NCBI RefSeq assembly: GCF_001423905.1
Contig: NZ_LMPQ01000001.1
Coordinates: 810,189-866,294, forward strand
Length of the DNA: 56,106 bases
DNA from: Frigoribacterium sp. Leaf186
GTDB taxonomy: Bacteria; Actinomycetota; Actinomycetes; Actinomycetales; Microbacteriaceae
Direction of reading: 5' to 3'
The position numbers and the translations under genes are program-made. Positions within the stretch are counted from its first letter, which is position 1. Every line of letters begins with the position of its first letter. The notes under the pieces are model-generated. The model worked only from the letters and a program-made list of their open reading frames with translations, did not search any database and was not told where the DNA came from. Shown here piece by piece: positions 40,165-49,188 of this stretch.

Positions 40165-42222
40165 TCAGCGTGCCCGAGCGTCGTCGACCTCGTAGATCCA
40201 CAGCGTCTGCGTCCCCTGCGTGACGGTGTCCAGCGTGCGGAGACAGGTGGTGTCGAGGGCTTGGTCGGCGAGCACGTAGTCGACGTGCTCCTCGGCGAAC
40301 TCGGAACACCCGTCGAACGTGACCTGGATCTGGTCGCGGACCGGGTTGGTCACCTCGGGCTCACCCGAGCCCGGAGCCCAGAAGACGTTGGCGAGCCGGT
40401 TCCAGGCGTCGGCATCGCTCGAGTCCGGGTCGATCTCGTCCCACATCTCCTCGGGCGGGTAGGTCTGGACCCCGTTGTACGCACGGACCCCCGACTCCAG
40501 CAACATCGCGGTGGTCACGTAGCCCCCCACGCCGACCCAGGTGGAATCCGGAGCGGCCTTCTCGAGCGCGACGACGTCACGGCCGGCTTCGGTGTCCGTC
40601 AACTCGAACACGCCGCGGTAGAGCGGGTTCACCCCGGCACCGACGACGACCGCGGCGACGGCCAGCATGGCCGCGGCCGTGGTCAGGCGGCGACGAGCCA
40701 ACGCGACCGGCACGAGCACCACGAGCAGGCAGACCACCATCCACCACCGGGAGCCCGTCAACAGCTCGGTCGACTCGAAGTGGAACGTGGCCCAGGCGAC
40801 GGCGATCGGCCCGAGCGACACGGCCCCCGCGAGCAACGCCACCGCCCACGGCAGGCGAGTGCCCTCGCGGTCGAGACGGTGGCCCAGGTAGGCCACCGAC
40901 ACGACGTTCAGGAGGTCGAACCCGATCCTGAGCCGGCTCGCGGTCGTGCGGTCGATGAAGAGGGTGTGGGCCAGGGAGTCCCACCCGGGCACGAACAGGA
41001 ACAGGACGAAGAACGCCTGGACCGCGAACAGCGCCACGAGGACAGGGTCCACGGACGCGGCCCGCCGCCGATCGTGGAGGACCAGCCAGGCGACGACGAC
41101 GAGGGCGGGCAGGGACACCATCAACGGTGCGGCGGACTCGGACGCGTTCGACCCGAGGACTCCGGGCGAGACGGTCTGGACCGCCTGCTGGAAGGGAGCG
41201 CTCCAGGCCTGCACGAACTGCGGGAACCCCGTGGTGCCGGTCGGCTCGAGCCGCTGACCGGGATACACGGTCGAGAGCACGGACTCCAGGGTGCCGAGGC
41301 GGGTGACGATCCAGACGCCCAGGACGCCCGCGGCGACGACGACGGCCACGAGGAGGGGCGCGAGCCGTCCTGCGACCTCCCGGAACGGCGTCCCGCCCCG
41401 GATCGTCGCGACGATGAAGCCCACGCCGACGAAGGCCACGACGTAGGCGGACGGGATCATGAACGGGACGTAGATGCTCATCGTCATGGTGACGGTGAGG
41501 TAGGCCGCTGCCGCCGACACCGCCACCCGCACCCATCGCCGGTGGGTCCTGAGCGACCAGACGACCGCGGTCAGGGCCGTGAACGCCCAGGCCACGGGCC
41601 ACAGCGTGATCGGCAGGAACCACCACTGCAGCACGGGCGAGAAGACCACCGCGAAGGCGAGCAGGGCCGCCGTCACGGGACGACGTGGAAGGAGCGTGAC
41701 GACGAACGCGTAGCACGACACGAGGACGGCGACGGCCGGCAGCCACCACCTCCAGGCCATGCCCTGGTCCACGGACGCCACGAAGAAACCCCAGACGTGG
41801 GGTCTGAAGAGGGTCGACCAGTCGAGCACGGGCAGGTCGTTCTGGATGGTCGCGTCCATCCCCCCGGGCAGGGTCTGGTTCACCTGGGGGAACCCCTGCG
41901 CGACCTGGGAGAGTATCCAGCTCGACTGGACGAGCCACTCGTCGCTTCGGACGCCTCGCGGCATCCCGGCGAGCAGATCCGGGTCGGACCCCGTGCCGAA
42001 CGAGCCCCAGAAGATCCCGCTCGACGTCCCCGAGACACCGAGGAACACAGCCACGGCCGCGACGAGCACCACCACGACGGGGAAGGCCAGCAGCACGGCG
42101 AGACGAGGCAGGCCCGACTCGCGGGGCCGGAGCCGCTCCTCGAGGGCGACGGACCACCGTGCCGACAGCCCCGCCCCCGCGGTCGTTCGTCGCGCGGGCA
42201 GGGCTGTCGTGCGGGGCGTCAA
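40165..42222 (-). CDS. Large polytopic membrane protein, GT-C-like
   Basis: This 685-residue protein has about 12 membrane helices and a soluble C-terminal region (about 530-685). An acidic loop after the first helix contains R-S-D-E-W-L, which recalls the acidic catalytic loop of GT-C enzymes that use polyprenyl-phosphate sugars. Family assignment is tentative. The start is uncertain: TTG at 42222 is preceded by GAGG nine bases upstream, while the earlier GTG/ATG candidates in frame would overlap the upstream gene. It may transfer the sugar loaded by the GT2 gene just downstream. Confidence 0.7.
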   Translation of the reverse strand: MTPRTTALPARRTTAGAGLSARWSVALEERLRPRESGLPRLAVLLAFPVVVVLVAAVAVFLGVSGTSSGIFWGSFGTGSDPDLLAGMPRGVRSDEWLVQSSWILSQVAQGFPQVNQTLPGGMDATIQNDLPVLDWSTLFRPHVWGFFVASVDQGMAWRWWLPAVAVLVSCYAFVVTLLPRRPVTAALLAFAVVFSPVLQWWFLPITLWPVAWAFTALTAVVWSLRTHRRWVRVAVSAAAAYLTVTMTMSIYVPFMIPSAYVVAFVGVGFIVATIRGGTPFREVAGRLAPLLVAVVVAAGVLGVWIVTRLGTLESVLSTVYPGQRLEPTGTTGFPQFVQAWSAPFQQAVQTVSPGVLGSNASESAAPLMVSLPALVVVAWLVLHDRRRAASVDPVLVALFAVQAFFVLFLFVPGWDSLAHTLFIDRTTASRLRIGFDLLNVVSVAYLGHRLDREGTRLPWAVALLAGAVSLGPIAVAWATFHFESTELLTGSRWWMVVCLLVVLVPVALARRRLTTAAAMLAVAAVVVGAGVNPLYRGVFELTDTEAGRDVVALEKAAPDSTWVGVGGYVTTAMLLESGVRAYNGVQTYPPEEMWDEIDPDSSDADAWNRLANVFWAPGSGEPEVTNPVRDQIQVTFDGCSEFAEEHVDYVLADQALDTTCLRTLDTVTQGTQTLWIYEVDDARAR

Positions 42223-42283
42223 GGGCGTGTCCTCGTGGAGCGGGGCCGTGTGAGGCCGAACGGTCGGGCGGTCTGCCGTCGTC

Positions 42284-44359
42284 CTACGGCACCACCACGG
42301 TACGGCAGGACAGGGTCTCGTTCTCCCCACCACCGGTGTCGAGCGCGTAGACGCAGACCTGGTGCGAGCCCGACGCCGCGGCGACGAGCGACTGGAACCC
42401 GTGGGACGCCCCGGCGGCGGGGTAGGCCCGGGCGACGTCCGACCTCGGCTGGTCGGCTCGGACGGCCGTCGCCCGTCCGTCCACGTAGACGTGGACGGAC
42501 GTCGGCGACGTGGCGGTGTCGGGGTCGAAGGCCCAGCCGCGCAAGCGGATGCCCCCGGCCTCCGCCGTCATGTCGTCCACGCTGCCGAGCGGCTTCGCGT
42601 TGGTCGGGGGGACGACGACCGTCCGGCAGCCGAGCAGCGCGTTGGCGCCGGACCCCGCCCCGTTGATGCCGTACGCGCAGACCTGGTGCGACCCCGGGGC
42701 CGCGGTCCACGATCCCGAGAACCCGTGCGGGGCACCGTAGGCGGGGTAGACGCGGCCGATGTCGCTGCGGGGCTGATCCGCGGTGAGCGCGCGCCCCACG
42801 CCGTCGACGTACACGTGCGCGGGGACCGGAGCCGTGGTGTCTCCGTCGATGACCCAACCGGAGACGGAGACCCGGCCGGGAGCGACGGTGACCGTGTCGA
42901 GAGAACCCACGGGGTCGCCGCCGACGACACGGACGGAGTCGCACGACAGGGTGGTGTTGGCGCCCTTGCCCGTGTTGATGGCGTAGAGGCACACCTGGTG
43001 GACCCCCGGGGAGGCCGGGAGGGTGCGGGCGAAGCCGTGGGCCGATCCGAGCCCCGGGTAGGCACGGGCGACGTCCGGACGGTCGGCTTCCGCACGCAGG
43101 GGGTAGCCGACGCCGTCGACGTAGGCGTGGACCTGGATCGACGAGGGCGTCTCGGGGTCGAGCGCCCAGCCGCGCACGTTGACCCCCCCGGGGACGGCCA
43201 GCACCGCGTCGGCGGAGCCGACCGGCGAACCGGACCTGACGACGAGGTCCCGACAGGTCAGCTCCTTGGCCGAACCGGCGTCGACGCCGATGGCGTAGAC
43301 GCAGACGCGCTGCGCGCCGGGTGCGGCGGCGATCGTGTAGTCGAAGCCGTGGGCGGCTCCCTTGCCGGGATACGCCGCGGCCACGTCGGGCCGGGACAGG
43401 TTCGCGTTGAGGGGCGTGCCGGCCGAGCCGACGTAGACGTGCACCTGGATCGACGCGGACGACGTGAGGTCGACCGCCCACCCGCGCAGCGACACGCTCT
43501 CGATGCCGGCGGTCAGGCTGTCCACCGAGCCGACCGGTCGCTGGTCGCCCGTGGGCGATCCGAACCACGAGTTGAAGTAGACCCAGAAGTTGCGGTTGCC
43601 GTAGGCGGAGCACCCGTCGCCCGTCCCGTTCAGGTTCGCGAGGGCTGCCGCGTTCGGGGTGTACGGGGTGTAGTAGTACAGGTTCGCCGTCGCCTGGTTG
43701 CGGATGAAGACGGTCTTCGAGCCGCAGGCGGCCGAGGGGTTGAACTGGACCGTGCGGTTGCCGCCCGGGGCGTACTGCTGGAAGTAGTTGCTCGTGCCGG
43801 CGGGGTTCGCGTAGCGCTTGAACTGCCACGCGGCACGGTAGATCTGGTTGTAGACGCCGGCGTAGGTCGGGTCACAACCGCCGTTCGCCGAGTCGGGGCA
43901 GGCGTAGCCCATGGCCCGCTCGACGCGTGCGTCCGACGGACCGCGCGCGGCCGAACCCGAGATGAGGCCCTGCTCCTTCTGGAGCGTGACGAGGAGGACC
44001 TGCGGGTTGATGCCACAGGCCGCCCCGACCTTGGCGATGATGCGCGCGACCGACTCGGACGAGGCGCCCTGGTAGGCCCCGCACATGGCGTCCGCACCCC
44101 GTGACGACGTGTCCGTCCGCTTCACGTTCATGCAGTTGCTGTTCGTGCACGATCCGATCTGCGCGTCGAGGAACTGCTGGATCTGCCCCTCGTTCATCGC
44201 CCCGCCGTTGAAGAAGACCTGGTCGGACACGATGTTGCCGGGGTCGAAGTCGGCCCCCGAGAGCGCCTGCGCCGGCTGGGCCCCGCCGGTCAGCCCCACG
44301 CCGACGAGGACGGTGGCGACCAGGGCCGCCGATGTGACGAGTGCGGTGATTCTTCTCAC
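42284..44359 (-). CDS. Secreted protein with lysozyme-like N-terminus and four ~100-residue repeats
   Basis: This 691-residue protein has a signal peptide (about 1-33, A-Q-A cleavage). Its N-terminal domain (about 34-276) includes Q-V-L-L-V-T-L-Q-K-E-Q-G-L-I, a layout that recalls the catalytic glutamate helix of lytic transglycosylases. Several cysteines may pair. Four C-terminal repeats (277-691) match the three in the protein at 36438-38930. The GTG at 44359 was chosen because AGGGAGG lies six bases upstream. In many Microbacteriaceae this type of protein is labelled hemagglutinin. A wall-cleaving and wall-binding function is only inferred. Confidence 0.75.
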   Translation of the reverse strand: MRRITALVTSAALVATVLVGVGLTGGAQPAQALSGADFDPGNIVSDQVFFNGGAMNEGQIQQFLDAQIGSCTNSNCMNVKRTDTSSRGADAMCGAYQGASSESVARIIAKVGAACGINPQVLLVTLQKEQGLISGSAARGPSDARVERAMGYACPDSANGGCDPTYAGVYNQIYRAAWQFKRYANPAGTSNYFQQYAPGGNRTVQFNPSAACGSKTVFIRNQATANLYYYTPYTPNAAALANLNGTGDGCSAYGNRNFWVYFNSWFGSPTGDQRPVGSVDSLTAGIESVSLRGWAVDLTSSASIQVHVYVGSAGTPLNANLSRPDVAAAYPGKGAAHGFDYTIAAAPGAQRVCVYAIGVDAGSAKELTCRDLVVRSGSPVGSADAVLAVPGGVNVRGWALDPETPSSIQVHAYVDGVGYPLRAEADRPDVARAYPGLGSAHGFARTLPASPGVHQVCLYAINTGKGANTTLSCDSVRVVGGDPVGSLDTVTVAPGRVSVSGWVIDGDTTAPVPAHVYVDGVGRALTADQPRSDIGRVYPAYGAPHGFSGSWTAAPGSHQVCAYGINGAGSGANALLGCRTVVVPPTNAKPLGSVDDMTAEAGGIRLRGWAFDPDTATSPTSVHVYVDGRATAVRADQPRSDVARAYPAAGASHGFQSLVAAASGSHQVCVYALDTGGGENETLSCRTVVVP
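42287..43531 (-). repeat. Four protein-level repeats encoded in the lysozyme-like secreted protein
   Basis: Units are encoded at 43220-43531, 42908-43219, 42587-42907 and 42287-42586. Each carries a G-W-(A/V)-x-D motif, an H-(V/A)-Y-V block and two cysteines. Confidence 0.8.
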
Positions 44360-44495
44360 GAGGCGCCTCCCTGTGGCGTCGACGGGTCGTGACACGGTCG
44401 TGCACGGCCGTCGCCCCGGCGGTGACCCGGGACGTCGGCAGACCCCGGACGAGCCTAGGTCACGACATGACCGGAGGGGACCCCCTGCTCGAGGG

Positions 44496-45527
44496 TCACC
44501 GCGTCAGGACGGTCCGTTCGACCCGCCGCCGCGCGTCCGCCGGGACCGCGTCCCGTCGCCGGAGCGACACCGCGCGCAGGACGAGTCGGGGCAGATCCGG
44601 CAGGAGGCGCGCCCACTGCGATCGGGAGAGCTGGGACCGCCCGACGGGCGCGACGTCGGCCACGGCCCGGAGGGCCACGCGGGCGATCACGCGGAGGACC
44701 ATCTCGAGCGACCCGTTGCGGAGCACGACGGCCAGGCGGTTCCGCATGCTCTGGTACTTGATGAAGGGACTCCCGCTGCTCGAACTGCCCGCGTGGCGGT
44801 GCACCGCGACGGCACCGGGCGCTGACCCGATCTCCCAGCCGGCGAGTCGGAGGCGCCACGAGACGTCCAGGTCCTCGTAGTACATGAAGAGCGACCCGTC
44901 GAAGCCACCGATCCGGTCGAGTGCCTCCCGTCTCACGAAGCACGCGCCTCCCGAGAACCCGAAGAGGGGCTGCGGCCACTCCGATCCGGACGTCACCGGT
45001 TCGAGCCAGCCCCGGTCGAAGCCGTTGCCCCAGCGGTCGACCGCGATGCCCTCGCCGTTCAGGAGGCGCACGCCCGTCGGCAGGACGCTCCTGACCCAGC
45101 CCCGACCGTCCAGCCCCGTGAGGGAGTCGGCGTGCGGACCCGAGGGGTCCGGGGCGAAGGACCCGTCGAGCTCGACCCGGGCCGCGACGGCCGCCGTGCC
45201 GGCGCCGGCGGACCCGAGCGCCTCGAGGCCGCGGGAGACGAAGTCGGGTGCGGCGACCGCGTCGTTGTTGAGCAGGACGACGACGTCACCCGACGACGCG
45301 TCGATGCCGGCCTGGACTCCCCCGGCGAAACCCGTGTTGCCGGACAGCGGCACGACGAGGACGTCGGGGAAGTCCCGCTCGTACGCCTCGACGTCGGCGG
45401 CGTCGGCCTCGTTGACGACGAGGACGACGTCGATCTCACCGGCGACGCACTGCGGGGCGAGGGAGCCGAGGCAACGGCGGGTCAGTTCGGGACGCTTCCA
45501 GTCGACGACGACGACGCTCGCTTTCAC
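44496..45527 (-). CDS. WbbL-like GT2 rhamnosyltransferase
   Basis: This 343-residue cytosolic GT2 enzyme has V-V-V-V-D-W-K-R-P-E near the start and the L-L-N-N-D-A nucleotide-binding block. G-F-S-G-G-A-C-F-V-R-R-E-A and Y-Y-E-D-L-D-V-S-W-R-L follow. It resembles WbbL rhamnosyltransferases, and an rmlA-rmlC pair lies 10 kb away in the same locus. Sugar specificity is not proven. The GTG at 45527 has AGGA upstream, and the longer in-frame start is less likely. It is divergent from the GT2-GT4 fusion. Confidence 0.84.
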   Translation of the reverse strand: MKASVVVVDWKRPELTRRCLGSLAPQCVAGEIDVVLVVNEADAADVEAYERDFPDVLVVPLSGNTGFAGGVQAGIDASSGDVVVLLNNDAVAAPDFVSRGLEALGSAGAGTAAVAARVELDGSFAPDPSGPHADSLTGLDGRGWVRSVLPTGVRLLNGEGIAVDRWGNGFDRGWLEPVTSGSEWPQPLFGFSGGACFVRREALDRIGGFDGSLFMYYEDLDVSWRLRLAGWEIGSAPGAVAVHRHAGSSSSGSPFIKYQSMRNRLAVVLRNGSLEMVLRVIARVALRAVADVAPVGRSQLSRSQWARLLPDLPRLVLRAVSLRRRDAVPADARRRVERTVLTR

Positions 45528-45568
45528 CAGGCCATCCTGACAGCCCGGAGCGCTGGTACCGACATGGT

Positions 45569-45574
45569 TATAGT
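45569..45574 (+). promoter_or_regulatory. Candidate -10 box of the GT2-GT4 fusion gene
   Basis: TATAGT stands out in this GC-rich gap about 52 bases before the TTG start. No matching -35 element is clear. The same hexamer occurs before the ABC permease gene at 48222. Confidence 0.4.
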
Positions 45575-45625
45575 TGGTGCTGCCCTCGGGCACCTCGACC
45601 GGCCGATCACTTGGGAGCACACGTC

Positions 45626-48184
45626 TTGACCGTCACCACCACCGGCACCGTCTCTGTCGTCATCATCAACTACCGAGGCACGGACGACACGCTCGAGTGC
45701 GTCGCGCAGCTCAACGAGGTCGACTGGCCGACGAAGCAGCTCGAGATCGTGGTGGTCGAGAACGGCTCCGGTGACGACAGCGAAGAGCGCCTCCGCGCCG
45801 CGCTGGGCGACCAGGAGAACGTCCGTCTCGTCGTGTCGGACGAGAACCTCGGCTTCACCGGCGGCAGCAACCTCGGTGCCCGGACGGCCACGGGTGACTT
45901 CGTCGCGTTCCTCAACAACGACGCGAAACCCCACCGCGACTGGATCCGCGAGGGCATCGCCGCGTTCTCGGCGAGCCCCCGCATCGGGGCCGTGGCCAGC
46001 AAGGTCCTCGACTGGGACGGCAAGGCCATCGACTTCGTCGAATCCGGGCTGTCCTGGTTCGGCATGGGCTACAAGAACCACACGAACGAGCAGGACGACG
46101 GTCGCTTCGACCAGCAGCGCGACCTCCTCTTCGGGACGGGTTCCGCACTCTTCGTGCGTCGTCCGCTCTTCCTCGACATCGGCGGCTTCGACGAGGACAT
46201 GTTCATGTTCTACGACGACGTCGACCTCGGCTGGCGCCTCAACCTCTACGGCTACCGCGTCCGCTTCGCACCGGACTCGATCGTGTACCACAAGCACCAC
46301 GGCTCGATGAAGAGCTTCGGCGAGCACCGCGAGATGTACCTGCTCGAGCGCAACGCGCTCCACATGCTCTACAAGAACCTGTCCGAGGACAGCCTCGGCA
46401 CGCTCCTGCCGGCCGCGTTCGCCCTCCTGGCACGCCGTGCCGTCGCCAAGGGCAAGCTCGACTCCGAGTCGTACGACCTGCGGCGCTTCACCGGCGAAGC
46501 CGACGAACACGACGAGACCACCCCCGTCCACAAAGACACGGTCGCGGGCTTGTTCGCACTCGACCAGTTCGTCGCCGACCTGCCGAAGCTGAAGAAGCGT
46601 CGCGACGAGATCCAGTCGCGTCGGGTGAAGACCGACAAAGAGGTGTTCCGCCTCTTCGGCAACATCTTCCACCCCCTGTTCGGCGACGACTACTTCCTCG
46701 ACGGCTTCACCAAGATCCAGGACGCCTTCGGGGTCAACCGCCCGATGATGCGCAAGCGCGTCCTCGTCATCACGGGTGACGCCCTCGGCGAGAAGATGGC
46801 CGGGCCGGGCATGCGGGCCTGGAAGATCTCCGAGGCCCTGTCCGAGCACAACGACGTCCGGCTCGTCACCTGGAACGTCGCGAACCGCGCCTCCGAGAAC
46901 TTCGAGGTCGAGCGGGTCCGCCTCCAGGACGAGCGCGCGATGAAGGTCCACGAGGAGTGGGCCGACGTCATCTTCTTCCAGGGCTTCGCGTTGCGACACT
47001 TCCTGACGCTCCAGCGCTCCCACAAGGTGATGGTCGTCGACCTCTACGACCCGATGCACCTCGAGCAGCTCGAGCAGGGTCGCGAGATGGGTGACGCCGC
47101 CTGGCGCAACCAGGTGCTCGTCACGACCGAGGTCGTCAACGAACAGCTCCAGAGGGGCGACTACTTCCTCTGTGCCTCGGAGCGTCAGAGGCTCTTCTGG
47201 ATGGGCCAACTGGCCGCCGTCGGCCGCATCAACCCCGACACCTACGCAGCCGACGAGAACCTGCGCGACCTGATCTCCATCGCGCCGTTCGGCATGGACA
47301 GCACTCCCCCGCAGCACACCCGCAAGGCGATCCGGGGCGTCGTCCCGGGCATCGGCGACGACGACAAGGTCGTCATCTGGGGTGGCGGCATCTACAACTG
47401 GTTCGACACCCCGACCCTCGTGCGCGCCATCGGCGTCCTGGCCGAGCGTCGACCGAACGTCCGCCTGTTCTTCCTCGGCGTGGCCCACCCGAACCCGGAT
47501 GTCCCCGAGATGGCGATCGTCTCCAAGACGCGCGAGATCTCGGAGCAGCTCGGGCTGACGGGCAAGAACGTCTTCTTCAACGAGAACTGGGTCGCCCTCG
47601 ACGACCGACAGAACTACCTGCTCGAGGCCGACGCCGGGGTCAGCACGCACTTCGACCACGTCGAGACCACGTTCTCGTTCCGCACGCGCATCCTGGACTA
47701 CATGTGGGCCAACCTCCCCATCGTCACGACGAGGGGCGACAGCTTCGGCGACCTCGTCGCCGCCGAGGGGCTCGGCGTGGCTGTGACCGAACGCGACGTC
47801 GACGGCCTCGCGGACGCGCTCGAGTCCATGCTGTTCGACGACGACGCCATCGCGCTCGCCAAGGAGAACGTCGCACGCGTCGCGGCCGACTTCACGTGGG
47901 AGAAGGCCCTGGCCCCTCTCATCGAGTTCTGCCACGATCCGCACGTCGCACCCGACCGGGCGCACGTGACCGCCGAGGCGGGGCGTCACTCCGGAGGCGT
48001 CGTGATCCCGTCCATCGAGAAGTCCCCCGAGCAGCGGTTCCACGAGATCGCCAACAGCCGTCACGGCGTCCGACGGGACGTCCTGCTCGCCCGTCACTAC
48101 CTCACCTCCGGCGGTGTCGGCGAGTTGCGCGGCAAGGTCGTCACGCGCCTCAACACGATGCGGGACAGCAAGAACGGGCGGTGA
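45626..48184 (+). CDS. Bifunctional glycosyltransferase, GT2-GT4 fusion
   Basis: This 852-residue protein has a GT2 domain (about 5-285, I-I-N-Y-R-G-T-D-D near the start, L-N-N-D-A, and Y-D-D-V-D-L-G-W-R-L). A charged linker leads to a GT4-type domain (about 380-780, with G-D-A-L-G-E-K-M-A-G-P-G-M-R). It could add two different sugars to the growing chain. The TTG at 45626 was preferred because GGGAG lies eight bases before it. It lies in front of Wzm/Wzt, suggesting chain-priming or chain-ending sugars before export. Confidence 0.84.
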   Translation: MTVTTTGTVSVVIINYRGTDDTLECVAQLNEVDWPTKQLEIVVVENGSGDDSEERLRAALGDQENVRLVVSDENLGFTGGSNLGARTATGDFVAFLNNDAKPHRDWIREGIAAFSASPRIGAVASKVLDWDGKAIDFVESGLSWFGMGYKNHTNEQDDGRFDQQRDLLFGTGSALFVRRPLFLDIGGFDEDMFMFYDDVDLGWRLNLYGYRVRFAPDSIVYHKHHGSMKSFGEHREMYLLERNALHMLYKNLSEDSLGTLLPAAFALLARRAVAKGKLDSESYDLRRFTGEADEHDETTPVHKDTVAGLFALDQFVADLPKLKKRRDEIQSRRVKTDKEVFRLFGNIFHPLFGDDYFLDGFTKIQDAFGVNRPMMRKRVLVITGDALGEKMAGPGMRAWKISEALSEHNDVRLVTWNVANRASENFEVERVRLQDERAMKVHEEWADVIFFQGFALRHFLTLQRSHKVMVVDLYDPMHLEQLEQGREMGDAAWRNQVLVTTEVVNEQLQRGDYFLCASERQRLFWMGQLAAVGRINPDTYAADENLRDLISIAPFGMDSTPPQHTRKAIRGVVPGIGDDDKVVIWGGGIYNWFDTPTLVRAIGVLAERRPNVRLFFLGVAHPNPDVPEMAIVSKTREISEQLGLTGKNVFFNENWVALDDRQNYLLEADAGVSTHFDHVETTFSFRTRILDYMWANLPIVTTRGDSFGDLVAAEGLGVAVTERDVDGLADALESMLFDDDAIALAKENVARVAADFTWEKALAPLIEFCHDPHVAPDRAHVTAEAGRHSGGVVIPSIEKSPEQRFHEIANSRHGVRRDVLLARHYLTSGGVGELRGKVVTRLNTMRDSKNGR

Positions 48185-48221
48185 CGGCCCCGGCCTCGCC
48201 CTCACCCCGAGTCGCCCGAGG

Positions 48222-48227
48222 TATAGT
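48222..48227 (+). promoter_or_regulatory. Candidate -10 box of the ABC exporter operon
   Basis: TATAGT lies about 30 bases before the ATG at 48257. The leader would carry a weak ribosome binding site. No matching -35 element is clear. Confidence 0.4.
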
Positions 48228-48256
48228 TTCCTGTTCTCCGACAAGCGAGGTAGGCC

Positions 48257-49162
48257 ATGAGCAGCACAGTCACTGAGAGATTCGCGAGGCTTCGCGACGA
48301 GCCGATGGTCCCGGCAGGGCGGCCCGCCGGCGGCACCTGGGGCTCCGTCCGTGAGGTCTTCCAGCAGCGACAGCTGCTCGACCTGCTCATCCGACGCGAC
48401 CTCAAGTCGCGGTACAAGGACAGCGCGCTCGGTTTCGCCTGGACGCTCATCAGGCCCCTCGTGCAGCTGGGCATCTACTGGCTGATCCTCGGGCAGATCC
48501 TCGGTTCGGCACGGGCCATCCCTGAGTTCGCCATCTACATCTTCGCCGGCCTGACCCTCTACGGCCTCTTCAGCGAGATCGTCTCGGGCGCCACCGGCTC
48601 GGTGGTCGCCAACGCCGGACTGCTGAAGAAGGTGTACGTCCCGCGAGAGATCTACCCGCTGTCGGCCGTCGGCGGCGCCCTGTTCAACTTCGCCATCCAG
48701 CTCGTCATCCTGCTCATCGCCACGCTCGCGTTCCGGTCCTTCCCGACGTTCGAGAACCTCGCGTTCTTCGTCCCGGCGACCCTCGTGATCCTCGTGTGGG
48801 GCACGGCCCTGGGCATCCTGTTGTCCGCGCTGAACGTCTACCTGCGGGACATGGCCTACCTGGTCGAGGTGCTGATGATGCTGCTCATGTGGGCATCCCC
48901 CATCGTCTACTCCTGGCAGATGGTGTTCTCGCGCGCCACCGGCGGCCCCTGGGAGTGGGTCCTCCCGATCTACACCAACAACCCCATCACGCTCGGCATC
49001 CTCGGTTTCCACCGGGCGTTCTGGACCGCCGGCGGCCCGGATCAGTACCCCGACCACCTCATGCTCCGCATGGGCATCGCGATCCTCGCCGGCCTCGTCG
49101 CCCTGTTCTTCTGCCAGCGGGTCTTCGCCCGCCTCCAGGGCAACTTCGCGCAGGAGATCTGA
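48257..49162 (+). CDS. ABC transporter permease, Wzm type
   Basis: This 301-residue ABC-2 type permease has a cytosolic N-terminus (about 1-55) with L-I-R-R-D-L-K-S-R-Y-K-D-S-A-L-G and W-T-L-I-R-P-L. Six transmembrane helices follow. This pattern is that of permeases that export polysaccharide on a lipid carrier. The partner ATPase follows after 26 bases. The pair is expected to move a lipid-linked glycan across the membrane. Confidence 0.92.
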   Translation: MSSTVTERFARLRDEPMVPAGRPAGGTWGSVREVFQQRQLLDLLIRRDLKSRYKDSALGFAWTLIRPLVQLGIYWLILGQILGSARAIPEFAIYIFAGLTLYGLFSEIVSGATGSVVANAGLLKKVYVPREIYPLSAVGGALFNFAIQLVILLIATLAFRSFPTFENLAFFVPATLVILVWGTALGILLSALNVYLRDMAYLVEVLMMLLMWASPIVYSWQMVFSRATGGPWEWVLPIYTNNPITLGILGFHRAFWTAGGPDQYPDHLMLRMGIAILAGLVALFFCQRVFARLQGNFAQEI

Positions 49163-49188
49163 GTCGTGCACCGAGAAAGGCCCCTGTC

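Noticed and set aside
44605-46895. Further partial matches to the dispersed motif inside genes near 44606 and 46884
   Set aside because: These match only 9-10 bases and lie in coding sequence, where Arg-Ala codons make such strings common.
45524-49171. A 1215-codon open frame on the minus strand across the GT2-GT4 fusion and Wzm genes
   Set aside because: It lies fully opposite recognised glycosyltransferase and transporter genes, is composed of repeated Asp, Glu, Val and Arg, and has no recognisable domain.
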